Source of the DNA: Smittia aterrima
Lineage: Eukaryota > Arthropoda > Insecta > Diptera > Chironomidae
Assembly (NCBI GenBank): GCA_033063855.1
Contig: CP093830.1
Span: forward strand, 19,778,854-19,842,853
Length of the DNA: 64,000 nt
Reading direction: 5' to 3'
Numbering within the stretch: position 1 is the first letter of the stretch; every line of letters starts with the position of its first letter. A program made the position numbers and the translations under genes. Under the pieces are notes generated by a model. It saw only the letters and a list, made by a program, of their open reading frames with translations, searched no databases and was not told the origin of the DNA. Positions 25,101 to 38,000 of this stretch are shown here, piece by piece.

Positions 25101-26927
25101 TGGATGCACACACTTGTTACAGCAGCAGCAACCGGTTCAATCGTCTCCTCTCCTCTTTGTCTCTCACAAGCAAATACTGTTAATGAATATTCAATAGAAA
25201 TTCAAATGAGGCAAGAAGATTTTGTGTGATGCTTCTTCTTCGCACCAAAACTGCTCTCGCTTGTGATTTGTGATTTCCATTTACTGTCCATCCAGATGAG
25301 TTGCAGAATTATCAAAACGGCATTACAATTCCGATTGCAATATGCTTTCAATCACAACACGAGGAGAACACAATCCGATGGATGTGCATAAATATGAGAA
25401 ATTCATAATTTCGAAGCTTTGTCTCCTCTCGAAAACTTTTGTATCTGGCTTCGGCCTCGGAGGAGAAAACTAGGTTGAAAATCAGAAATCAGAGTTGAAG
25501 ACGAGACAGGCGAAACATAAAAAGAAAAACAACAATTCATTCAATGTCGCTTAATGGAAAATAAAATTAAATCTTTTTTCTGGTGAAACATGTGCCCATC
25601 AAAACAACCGAGCATAGTAAAATTTTAATTTTGCCTACCGAGTGAGAGAGAGAGAAATGAATTCGAAAAGGATGTGCTGGCATCTGAATCGTACACCACA
25701 TGTACTCGTAGATGTCACAGAATAACGGACGACGAGAAGGAAAGGAAAAAAAAGAAAACTTTACAATTGGGCAGAAAATTAATTTCAATTTATTTAATTG
25801 CTTTTCATAATTACATAATTCTATAGTTCGACTGCTCTCCTGACTGCTCGCTGTTTTACTGAGTAGTCGTCTGTCCAACCATCGCAATAATTTTAATTGA
25901 TGATTGCGAAAATCTGCTCCACCCAAAAATAATTCTCAAACTGATATTTAATTATATAATTGTCCTTCCTCTCTCTGACTCACTCAATCGTCCATTGATT
26001 GTTCTCCTGACTTCTTTCTCCAAACGACAATTCACAATTTTACTATGAATTTTTATCGAGAGCCAAAGTTTTATCCTCCCCAATGAGTTATGGTCGTTTT
26101 CTGCTGAGAAAACATCATTTTTTATTACAAGTGGGTGCTGCCAGATGAGATGGAAGACGACTGGTCTTCTTGCAGTTCCCAACTCCATTCTCGAACTTGA
26201 GAATTTCCTTGCGAAGTAGAGAAACTTTTGAGTTTTAAATTTGCTTTATTCCTTGATCGCTCAATAAATCATGGTTAGGAGCTGAGAGAAGAAGCAAAAA
26301 AGCGAAGGGAAAACTTGCAAGCAACAATAAAAGTAAAATAAAATCTCGCATATTTATTTACGATCTTGTTGTTTTTACTCGGTTGACGCTATCGCAAGTG
26401 ATTTTATAGCAAAAGTTACAGCAAAAAAGAATTGTAATACAGGTTGAAGGACAATTTCACTTGCATCATAAATTCGAGTTGAGCAAACAGTTTTATATTT
26501 GCGCGATATAAATATTGAAAGTTTATCGCTTTTAAAAAATAAACAGCTTTCTCCTCTCTCTCTGTCTCCTGTTCACTTTGCCCTGAGTCTCTTTTACGTT
26601 GACACGTAATTAAATTTTGGTGATGATTTATCGAACTTTGAGTTTCATTATCTGCGTAAAATATTTTTTTTTTCGCTCTCGCGCTTCAATGTTTGCACAA
26701 ATGATTTCTGAAATGTGGGACGATTCGAATGTGAGGGAATTATTGTGAGTTCGACGAAGATTATTTGAACAATCAAAGAAGCTTTAGTTAAAATCCCATT
26801 AAGCTTTCAACTTTAACAAAAGCTTTTATCAAGTTAATCGGAGCTTAAAGTTTTAGTTAGCTTACATCAAGTTTAGTAACCAAAACTGCTCGTGATTCAT
26901 TTTAGTTTTCCACTTTTATAAACAAAG

Positions 26928-26948
26928 CTCTCTCTCTCTCTCTCTCTC
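26928..26948. repeat. CT microsatellite
   Basis: Uninterrupted (CT)n run of about 21 bp in the presumed intron. Confidence 0.85.
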
Positions 26949-28233
26949 ATGATGTAAAATCCTCATATTAAGTTGTCTCATTGAATCTCAACCTCCGGTC
27001 AAGTTGACAAAAAAACCAAACTTGCCAACGATTCCCTCGAGCATTTCACCACGAAAGCTTCACTTCGAGTAAAAAAAAAAGCGAAACGAAGCCAAAGACA
27101 AACAACAGCAGCATCTCATGTGTAATGAATCCAAGCGCTACAAACAACGACTAGAAGCATGAGGGTACTTAAAGAGTTACATCAGATAGCGAGTGGAATT
27201 CAAAGAACAAAAAGTTATGCAGAGCGTCTCATCGGGAAGTGGAAAACCTTCTCTCATAAATTACTTCAAAAATAGTTTTACAATAACGCCAACGGTTTTT
27301 TTTTGCCGACGAGCTTTTTGTGCACGCTTCGAGCTGCAAGGACATTTATCTCGTTTTATTGCGAGAGACAAATTTGCGGTAGCGAAATCAACAAAAGCTA
27401 ACAGCACACGAAATCTCCCATTTAGAAGTAATAAAATGATTCTTCGTCTCGTTTATGCCCGATAAAGTTTCTATTTTCAACTTGATGCTCGCGAGCCATG
27501 AAATGTAACTTAATGGATTAAAGTGTTCTCAGTTAATGTAGGTCATGGTTGAGCTGAGATCAGAGAGTGTACGAGAGAGAGAGAGAAAGACAACCACGCT
27601 TCCCCGAGGCTTTGACTCCTTTCCTTGACATGACTCCACGACTTCATCACTCGACATTCTAAGCACATTCGTTTGGATGATTTTAGTTCATTTCGACGTC
27701 GTCGTTTATTGTCATAAACTATTTAGTTGATCAAATACCAAACAAAGATTTAAATATTTTTACAACAATCACTTGGCGAACCGTAAGCCGTGCACGGTAG
27801 AGAATAAAAATATTTACCTCACGTTTGTTTAGTTTATTTTAAATTACGAGAAGGGCGATGGCGGGGGCAGACGAAAAATTTCCATATTTAATTTCTGAAG
27901 TTGCACATTTTTACGAAGCGAAATCCTTTTTGTCGTGTTTACAGTTCGTTTAATATTAATTGTTTATTTTTCGGATGTTTTCCAAATGACTTCGCTCACT
28001 CTTTTCTCTTTTCCGCTTCATTTTGACTTTTACTGAGCGAGATGAGGATGAAAAAAAGGTTTTTTGCCGAGTGTTGCGAATAATTCTTTTAAACGCAGTC
28101 TAGCGAACATTGAAAAATTGCAGTGGCTAACTGATTTGTTTAGAATCTATTTCGGTTTCATGCTCGATTTAAAAATCAAAGTAAATTCAATGAAACATTT
28201 TTTTCTAAAAAGTTTAAACTTTTCTCGTTTCAG

Positions 28234-28403
28234 GTATTTTGGTCACAAGTTAGAACTTCACGAGGGGACAACTCCCAAATCAGCTTCAAACGTAGATCTA
28301 TGGACATAATAAGAACATCAGAAGTCAAAGAGCCGTTGAATCTTAGTGTACCTAAAGGAGACAACCCAGAGAGCGAGAACAAAGTATTTTACAATTACAA
28401 AAA
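28234..28403 (+). CDS. fru: Putative fru N-terminal extension exon
   Basis: Bounded by a good acceptor (TCTCGTTTCAG) and a strong donor (GTGAGTAAAG). One frame is open throughout, and ATG at 28300 begins MDIIRTSEVKEPLNLSVPKG, ending in phase 2. The BTB exon at 43135 starts with one base completing a codon, so splicing reads through four further codons (N-C-I-E) into the BTB methionine. The result is a 38-residue extension, longer if an upstream in-frame ATG exists. Drosophila male Fru proteins also carry an N-terminal extension before MDQ, but this one has no obvious similarity to it. EPLNLSVPK resembles CtBP-docking motifs (PxDLS class). The ATG context is weak (T at -3). The exon could belong to another gene; the phase match is the main link. 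Confidence 0.5.
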
Positions 28404-31400
28404 GTGAGTAAAGATTTTTATTTCGTTTCTTTATTAGTTAGAAATTTATTTAAAAGATTTTGAGTAAAAATCCGTTTTGTGAGTAACGGAGATTATGATT
28501 TAAAACGATTCACAATTAAAAATATTTTGTCTTTCCATCAAAAAGGTTGGCTATTGAACAACTGAGTGGCTTTGTCTCACTCGTCAGCTTTAAAGAAGAT
28601 TATCATCTTCCAGGTCCTAAAGGCTTTGTTCTTTAATGGTAACGGAAGCATTGCCTTCCTTCGTGAATAGTTTTGTCCTATTCGGGTAAAGAATGTTTTC
28701 ACATTCTTCAACATCAATTATGATTGATGACATCAAGGGTCTCTCATCATCATTTGAAGCAAAAATCAGTTGGAACTTCAAGAAGCGAAAGAAGTGTTAT
28801 CGAAGCTCTCGTAAAGAACTAAAAAGTAAGAGCTTTAAGGAGTGACATTAGTTGAAGGAATGTGAATTTAAGATACTGAACTTCAGTAACTGAAGCATCT
28901 GAAATATGTACAAACACAGTGAAGTTAGACAGCAAACAAGAGGACTCGTCAAAGGAAATGTGATGGAAATTCGCATGGAGATGGAAAAACTTTTTATCAC
29001 GTCTACGAATTTATTACTCAATAAGCTTTTCTTCAACTTTAACTTTGGATAAACTTAAGCAATATTTGCATTTAATGCGATCCCTTATCACCGCCGTCGT
29101 CTCGACCGACACAATCATCAAATTCGCAGTTGACTTTGAGGTTCATCGCAATATTTTCACTCGATTTAGCATTTAGAATGACAATAATCTTAGAAAGTGA
29201 TCAGCCTGAGTAAATTAACACATATCAACTGCAATGCTACGATTGATTCTTCGATAACACTTCGTAAAGCAATATTCTAACATTCGACCATCGGAGAGAC
29301 CTCAACGCTGGAGAATAGTTCTTTGAAACTATCGGAGGAATGTTTTTTCAAGCATTCTCGGCGAAGATGTCATCGCAGAATAACTTTTTCAAGTTATTAA
29401 GATGTTTTAGTGCTTTGATCACTGTTGTTCACCATACTGAGTAAAGATTTTGGATTACTTATTTTATGTGTAGACTAATCTTTGCTTCTGTTCGTGAGTA
29501 TACCTTTAAATTCTTTTAATTCATGTTCATCCGTCACGTGCTCGCATTGTTTCAAGTCGAAAGCTAACGAAATGTGTAAAGTGAAAGTGTTAAATGTGAA
29601 GCTTGATCTCCTCACATCCCTTCGAATGCATTTAGTGACTTAAGTCTGCAGGTTTCGACCATTGTTGCCGGCGCATGAGCTTTGAATGTACGCTGATAAT
29701 TTTGGTCTTAATTTACGGATTTAAACAGCAAGAATGAAGTTAAAGCCTCAAGGGGGAACATCATGAGGATTGATTGTGAAGAGGAAGTTAAATAAGCGCG
29801 GTTTGTTACGTTTGAAGTAAACGCAAACAAATTGTAAGTTGAAATTGACGGAGCCTGATGAGATGTAAATACACAAACGAAGTGTTTTCGACTGTTAGGA
29901 AGTAAATGTAAAACTTGAGACGTCGATTCTAGTTGAGTTGCTGCAGTTATAGAGATTGCTGAGCGGAAATTGAGAATTCGACAAGCCCTGAGCTCTCAAT
30001 GAAACTCAGAGCAAGCACATTAGTCTCAAACGGAGCTGAAATGAGAACCTTTTCTTCATTCACGTCGTGCACTGACAAACTTTTCTCGAATCTTTACATT
30101 GTGATGTAACTTCCGACTCAATGAAAGTAAAATAATTTAAGTTAAGCTAGACAAGTTTCAACTTGAGACTTTCAACTCGAATCTGAGTTTGTTTTAAAGT
30201 TTGGAATATTTTTGGTTTTGGTTGAAAGGGAAGGCGAAACACAATAAAATATTTTAACATAAAAACTTCGCTTCAAAGTCTTACCCAGTCTCGCCGCAGA
30301 AATGGAAAACATTTTATCAATCCCTTGGAAAAACTTACACGAAGCCAAGCTAAGGCAAGGCGAGGCAAAAGCAGAGCAAGGCAAAAGGAAACTTTTACAT
30401 AATTGCATTTCAGGAGATGAATCTCGTTTTGACCTTTAGAACAAATTCCATTTCCGACTTGAAACCGTAAACATTCCATGCATTTTTACAACAGAAATTA
30501 AATTATTTCTCTCTCCATTTGCACGCAAAACTTTTCTCTTGAATATTAATCAGATTATTTGCTATTGATATCGAGGTTAGCAGCTTTTCTTTCGTTTCCT
30601 TCGCGAAGCTTCAAGGTGAGAAACTTCTCACCGTAAAAAACTTTGTTGTTCTCTTCTCCTTTCTTTACTCAGCTGGAAAAAGACTTGCATTCCTCCCTAA
30701 CAAACACATTTCTTATTCGCTCACTCCCCTTGATGGTATTTTAGTCAAAAGTTTAAGACAAATATTTGATTTCGTTCTATGGAGTCAGATCAGAGATGCC
30801 GCCTGTCACACTTTATCTCTTTGTAAACTATTTGAAGAGACTTTTCTAAGAAGATCTCGTTCCTGTCAGAAAATTCTCATAAAACAGATCAAATCGTTTC
30901 TCATTTTTTGTAAAACGATTTTACCTTTGCTCGCATTTTCTTTCAATTGTTCCAAACCTTTCACGAATTTCCCATTGATCTGCTCAAGCAATGTTGACCG
31001 TTTCGTTTCATTCTTTGAAATTCAATCGAAAGTATTTCCGTTCAGATTTCAAATTCGCATTCACACGAAAACTGAATTAATTCCAACGCCGAACAGAATT
31101 TAAATTTGACGAAAGACAAACAACTACGTAAAGTGAAATAAAAAGGAAAATTGTTTTCATCTCGCTCGATGAAAGCTCTCGCTTTGTGGATCCTTATGTG
31201 GCAGCAGAATCTTTTTTCCTGTTGTACTTTTAAATTAAACGTCTATATCTGCAGTAGATGAAAGTCGTCTCTAAACAAAGTTCGCCGTTAGCTCGCCTCG
31301 GATAGGCGAGAAGATATGACGATGAGCAGGTCCAAAATCTGCAAAATGCAAACACACGACAACGCACAAAGAGAAAATTTTCCGAGTCACACAGGAATTC

Positions 31401-34400
31401 CAAATCACAAATGTCATTAGAAAAACATCCTGTAGCGTTTCATGTCTGTCTTTAGAGCTGTAATCATTTGATGGAAAAACATCGGATTCTCACTCAGATC
31501 TGTGATAAAATTTGCGTTCCGTACAGCAGCGCAGAGCAATAAAACGAACAAAAACTTTCCTCTTTTCGCTGCTACTGTCGACGACGACGACAGTTGAGGT
31601 GGCAAAAAAGAAACGTAGGCGATATCCATATTAAAAAGGTGTACAAACAATGTTTCCTAATGCGTATTCCAAACGCAGCTTGTCTCCGTTTCTGACGAAT
31701 TTACACCGCACATAATATTTTCAGTACCATCAGCCTCTGCCCGGGGCTGCTTCTCCTTTATGTCTAAATAAATCGGATTCGACAATCAACGTTAGACGAC
31801 AGCCTTTAACCGTCTATTCCGCTTTGTCGACATCATCAGCGTCAGTTGATTCTTTTTTTTTATCACTTTCGAGTAATTTTCTCATGGTACAAACATGGAA
31901 GGCACTGCACAGCCACTGCCTGTGAGGAACTTAACGACGTTCATAAAGTGAACTTTTCCAGTTCACCTTCGTCGTTCGCGAGAAGCGAAAGAGAGAGAGT
32001 GTCAGGCGAAGAGAAAGAAGGAAAAAAAAAGTTTGGCACTCCATTTAAATGTCATTTATATTCAACATTTTCCAGCATATTCGCCCTTTCCCATGTGCTA
32101 TCAAACTTAATTTTCTTTCTATTATTTGTCACTACAACTATAATTTATGTTTCCCCCACTAAAGCTCTTACATTGGAAAATTTAAAACGAAGTGAAGAGA
32201 GACGAGGGGAGAAAGAGCATGCAGGCTTCGTTAACATTTGCCATTTGAAGCTTGAAAAAAGTTTCTCCTTAGATCAAATAAAGTTCACGAAAAACGTCTT
32301 TGTAATTGAATTGAATCATCAAGACGAGTTTTCTCTACTTTTTTCCTCTCACGAAAATCAAGAATTAAAAGCTTTGCCCACCTGTTGAGCGCTCGAACTA
32401 TTAAATCCGCCACTAAATTTATCAATTTTTAAGTGATTGAAGAAGTTAAGGTATTTAAGGGCTTTCGAAGTTTTCCCATGTTGGCTTCGGTTCTCGAAAA
32501 ATATGAACAGAAATTCCTCTGTCGCAAACACTAAACCCAAAGTGAGCTCAACTACATGAGATGGAGAAAGAAAAACTTTTCCATTGATTTTATTACATTG
32601 CAAACCGATTGCAGAGCTTTTTCCAATCGAAGACAAAAGCGGATTAAAAAGTTGAACGGATTAACTTCATCATCGTGACTACGATCGTTGTCGTATTTTA
32701 ACAGCTTTGCATGTCTCTCGGCACTTGATTTGATATTTATGGTGTTTTGATTAGATGCAATCTCCTTGCCGTATCTTTCATTGGATTATTTCAGTCGTTG
32801 CCCCTTATCCGTTACAGTTAGTCGAAGGATGTTCCACTTTGGCTTTTCGCTTCCTTTTTCCCTTGACTTCAATTCAAATTGTCGTGTCGACTTTAATGTA
32901 AACCGCTGAGGGAAACTGCGTTGTAACTCATAACAAAAAGTTTCCTCAACTTCAACCTCGGCACATTTGTTGGCGGTGAAGTTAATTCCCAAAAGCGAAT
33001 GAACAATAAAAAAAGAAGAAACTTTTACGTTTTGATGGACGCAACTAATCGACGATCCTTGTGGAGAGGAAATTCTCATCTCCTTTCACTAATTTTTCAT
33101 TAAGTCAAGCAGCAGCTCATTGTGCTGCTTGGAAAGAGGAGATGGAAACCAAGCTGCCGGAAACTTTTATTCTCATACATTTAATTACATCTCATGTCAC
33201 CATCGCCGCATTTTAATGAAGCCAAATGAAAACTTTCCCGTTGTAAATCTCTCGTTGAAAATTCAACATGAATCTTTGATTTAAATGGAAAGGAAAACTC
33301 TGTAAGCGATTAACAAACGATTCACTTTGACGTTGATGATGTGAAAAGCGAGAAAAATTGCGGCGGAGAGTCGCGCCACGTCGTTTACCAACAAACACGA
33401 GTCACAGCGTGCTCGGCATCCTTTGGCAAATTTGAAATGGAAAATTATTGGATGCTTTATGCAAATTGACATGTAAATTGCAAAATATTCCGCCCACTCA
33501 ACCTCCTTCTCATCTTCTTCTTCCCCACCGCCACTCCATGAACATATTTTCAGCCAGAAAGCTGCACACGAGAATGCATTTAAAATGTAAATTTTATTTC
33601 CCTCCTCATATCGTTATTGAGGAGAGATTTATTAGGAAATGAATAAACAAACGATAAAGAGCACACTGTTCACTTTCAATATTAGATTAAATTAGAATAA
33701 ATTCATTCCTTTGCATCCGTCGGCTTCCGATGCCAATGCCAGTCTCTTGAGGTGTCAATAACAAGCTTTCTTAATAAACATTGAAGCACTTCGGAGGCTG
33801 CTGCTGTAATGATTGCTGTTGCTTTCTCAAGCACAAACAAATCAAGAATCGGCAAATCGGCTGTAATTTTATGATGCGCTTAGGAGACTTAAATCTTATC
33901 TTTGCTTCATGAGACACGAGAGATATTGTTGTCGTTCGCCTCACTCGCAAATCCAATCAATTTTTCAGGGGAGACTCGAATGTCTTGTGACTCGAAGAGC
34001 AATTATTTCATTAAAGAAAATTAATTCCATCGTAGAAGAAACAATGAAGGCAATGAACAAAACAACTCTCAATAAATCAATTAAGATCTCTAGCTCGCAT
34101 CATTTAGTTTGCATCACCCCCTTTTCTTAAATGACAGAGACACAGAGACAGTTGTCATTCTTTTCCTCCTCCTTGGAAATTTGTCTCTTCATTGCCAAAA
34201 AGCCTCCCTCCTTCTGCTTCTCGTCTAACGTTCAGGTCGAGGCTAATCAAATTACTAGGCACACAAACTTTATTAATATTTAGTCACTTTCGGAAGACTT
34301 TGGAACGATAAGAAGAAATTAGAATGAAGTCTAATTGAACGTAAGACGTCTCCGAGCTTTGAAAACTTAACGGCTTACGATTTAAAACAGTTTGTGCAGC

Positions 34401-34706
34401 ATGTCGCGTCACATTGCTTGCAAAACAAAAAGAATTTGCATGCGAAACGATCGCAACGTTCTTTGAAGGAAAAGAAGAAAAAAGTTTTCTTCTTGAAAAA
34501 TTCTCCTTGAATTTCGTTTTTGGAATTGAATTACTTTGTTTAAGCAAGTTCTATCAAGACAAAAATGCGTGGCCTACATTTGACACTCTCGCTTCCTATT
34601 CCTCTCGCGAATTTATTTTCTCACGCACGTTTGTATGCGTAAGAGTTATTTACTTTCGTAAGTAATAAGACAGAGTTTTTTTTTTCGGCGAAATAAATGT
34701 TTTCAG

Positions 34707-34742
34707 CTGTGATGGCAGAATTATCTTCTATTATTGAAAAAG
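34707..34742 (+). other. Possible 36-nt micro-exon
   Basis: Acceptor GTTTTCAG and donor AAAAAG|GTGAGC flank 36 nt beginning CTGTGATGG. If included between the 28.2-kb exon and the BTB exon it reads into TGA within the exon, so it would act as a poison exon. As part of a 5' UTR it would supply a short upstream ATG frame. Based on splice signals alone. Confidence 0.2.
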
Positions 34743-35084
34743 GTGAGCCGCCGGTACTTTGCTCCATTAGAAGTTTCATGTTCGTGACAATTTCAATTTA
34801 TTGTGAGTGGATTAAGTGACAACTGTTCAATTCAACTTACGAGAGGAGTTTAGTGTGCGATGTGTTGGACAAATCGAACGTCATTGAGCTTTAGTTTGAT
34901 TTGCCACGAACGGAAACTTACTTGAACGTGTTAGCTCGATTATCTCCAAACTGCGTGCTGTCTAAATTTAGACAGAATTATCGCATTTGGTGTAAAAGTT
35001 GATATGAAATTTATTCACTGGTTCGTGTGTGGGTTCAACAATAAAATTGCAATGTCAACTTTTTTTCCGGCAAATTGAGTTTCG

Positions 35085-35092
35085 TATAAAAG
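35085..35092 (+). promoter_or_regulatory. Possible TATA box
   Basis: CGTATAAAAGCG contains a consensus TATAAAAG with GC-rich flanks, and TTTCAAAG lies about 31-36 bp downstream as a weak initiator. A candidate internal fru promoter, or chance. Confidence 0.25.
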
Positions 35093-38000
35093 CGTCAAAC
35101 AACCACACGAGCTTTTATTTCAAAGATCATTGTTTGAATAATTCCTAAGCGATTACATCACAAAAGAATTAATTCCCCGCACGATGAATGAATTAGTCTC
35201 ATTACCACAATCTCTATCATCTCTTAAAACATAAACAAAAACATAGAAAGCAAAAGTGCGTAAGAAAAAGAAGAAGCCTTCTAAGTTGCTTATTGCGAAT
35301 CGGTCGCGTCTTATGATTACATTGAACCAACATCATCGCAAAATATATTTTAGCGCAAAGCATACAAATGAACAGTGCGAATGTGTAAAATCGCTTTCTT
35401 ATAAGAATAAATATCAATGTATGAAACAATTAGCACGTGACATGTAAAAGTATGAGCATAAGCTTTATATTTTCATATTACAAAGATTACAACAACAACG
35501 CTCGCACGCACAAAAATAGAAAAAAGCGCGAGAGAGAGAGAGAATTGTGCGTAGCGAAATATTTTATCGTTCATTGGCCTTCACGTCGCGAATTCTATTG
35601 CGCTCTCATACAACTTACCGTGCTCATTGAATTCTTGTTATGACGCGTTGTTACATAAAGCGCAACAGGTTTTTTTCTCTCGTTGCTTTTGTTATAAGGA
35701 TATCGCACCGTTCGCTCGCGGATAGTTTGCATTTATTAATTTGTTTTTTTTTTATTAAAGCGCTAACGAAGAACTCTCTGAAATCTAAAACTGACCGGTT
35801 GAACTTTTCAAGAAATATTATTAGAAGCAGGAAGACGCTGCTGTTGCGGTTGAAGGGAGAAACGAGTTTTCTTCTTTATCAATATCTCGAGTTCGGAAAA
35901 CAACGGAAGATTTTTATTAAAAATTCATTTCGATCCTCCACAGTGCTCTCAAGGAACACAATCTCCGAAGGCTAAGATGTCCAATACAGTTTGAGTTTAT
36001 TTGAAAAAGCCAAATTTTTACATCTTCTTCTCCTTCGAGTGAGTTTTTGTGTCAAACCAACACAAGCGCGCGCTATTAACTTTCTTAGATAAAGTGGCGA
36101 GCGTTTGAAGAGCGAAGAAAAATGTAAACTTGAAATATTCATCTGTATCGTCGTCATCAAGCGCACCACATATTTGCCTCAATAATAATAAAACGTGTGT
36201 GCCGTTTGTGTGTGCAAAACTCTTTTTTTTTTCGTTTCGACCAACATCACGAAGAGAACCAAAGCTAAAAATTAATTTCGCGAAGAAAAATAGCGAAAAG
36301 TTCCTAAAAAAAATGTTCATACACATCTTGAAATCATTTTTTTATAAGGGCACGTCATTGAAGAAGATTTTTGTACAGTTATGTACGCGAGGATAGAGCG
36401 CGAGTGAGAGAGAAATTAATAATGTTTTGCAACACATGCACAACGTATCTATGTTCGAAGTAAAATTATCTTTCGGTTTCGCAAATACTTCTTGTTCTTC
36501 TACACTTTTTTATATTTCTCTTCATCATTTGGACTTTTTTTTTGCAAGCTAGTGGTCATTTCAGTACTAATATTCATTCAAAGTAGTTGCTATTTTTTCG
36601 GGCTCCGCACACAATTTTTATTTTTCCTTTTTATTTTTATTATTTTTAATTTCTCTGGCAAAGTGAAAACGAAACAAATTTCAAAGTAAAAAAAAAACAC
36701 AAACGTTTCTTGGTTTAATGATTTTATTATTCCGCAATGCTTGTGAAAGAATGATTTTGTGCAATGTGGAAGATTTAATTGAAAAACTGTGAGGAGAGAG
36801 CAAGAAGAAGAAAATGTGATTTCTTGAATATGCCGAAACAGTTGACAAGAGAGAAGAGAGATAACACTTGTTGGGAAGTTAAAGAAAATTCAAGTAAAAC
36901 AAGAAGTGAATTAAACTTTTGGATTTATTTCGCGTAAACGATCAGGTAGAAATTGATTTTTAAAAGCTTATAACTCTCAAAATTTACTTTCTAATGAATC
37001 GACCAACACAAACCTAAAAAAAAGAGAAGAAAAAAATTCACCGATAAAGAAAAAGCTTCTTCCTGCTAAAAAAAAAGCTTTAAACGAAGATGAATTAAGA
37101 AGAGGAATCTTTATTTGTCGTGATATCATTTGCGCTGTAAATTCATCTAAAAAGTTGTTCGGCCCTTAAATAGATTCGCTTGTCGTCGTCGTCGTTTGTC
37201 TTCTTTTTCTTAAGTTTCAAATTCTTATTATTATCGAAGTTTCTTATTCTTCTCGCGCTCCAGCCGAAACAGAAGAAACTACACGCGAAAATTGTTTTAT
37301 AACACATTTGTACACTCATACAAACATTAGACGCTTCATACGCTGAAATAGCAAATATGTAAGCTAAAAATTTACACAAAATATATTTTTTGAAAATGAA
37401 TAAAAGTCAGTAGAGACATTGAAAGAGGCGAAAAATAAAAAAACAGCGAGAGAGAACAAGAAGAAGGAAAACGGGTGAAAAACGCAAATACACAAAAAAA
37501 TATAGCGGCAACCAAACAATATCATCAAAATTCATTTTCGCCTTCAGTTTCGTGAAGCATTTTCGATTAAAAACTTCTCTCGAACCTTTTTTTTTTCTTC
37601 TTTGAGTCCGAATTTTTCTAGTTTGAACTTTTATTTGTGTGCGCTTCTCGCCTAAAGTGAATTTAGGGTTTGATGCTTCTTGGAAACGTTTATGTTGTTC
37701 CGAAACTTTCCAAGAAGGATTAAAATCACGTTGTTGGCGAGTGATCATCAAATCAATGTTGCAATCGTGTGTCTGTCGGCTGCAACAACTTTTCAATTAG
37801 CTGAGCTTATTAGGAGATTCCGGTACGAGAAGTAGTCTTAAGATTAATCGGGTTGACAGGTTGCAGAAATCTAAAATCCGCTATTTTTACACATTTTTTT
37901 TCCTCCATAAAACGGACAAAAAGAAACCAGAAATGTGTCTTCTTTGCATGAGTCGCAGATTAATGATAGTCAAGTCGAGTGAGTGAGAGAGAGGGATATG

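Larger units (their letters stand above)
5600..28233 (+). other. Long, probably intronic region
   Basis: About 22.6 kb with no recognisable coding exon on either strand. The longest frames, such as 13162-13692 (-) with its + strand mirror and 24234-24620 (+), lack domains and splice logic. There are scattered acceptor-donor junctions (TTCACAG|GTAAAA at 7731, TTTGCAG|GTAATG at 15391, TTTTCAG|GTAATA at 23685), an imperfect hairpin at 8.6 kb, simple repeats, and a TRA/TRA-2-like motif beside a donor at 17.46 kb. Most simply read as 5' intron(s) of fru. Confidence 0.4.

Noticed and set aside
31846..32388. 180-codon open frame on the + strand
   Set aside because: Low-complexity Lys/Ser/Phe-rich, no domain, no splice logic with fru, and composition typical of AT/GA-rich intronic DNA.
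34414..34665. 83-codon frame ending at a GTAAGT donor-like site
   Set aside because: The donor word overlaps the stop codon; no acceptor and no recognisable sequence.
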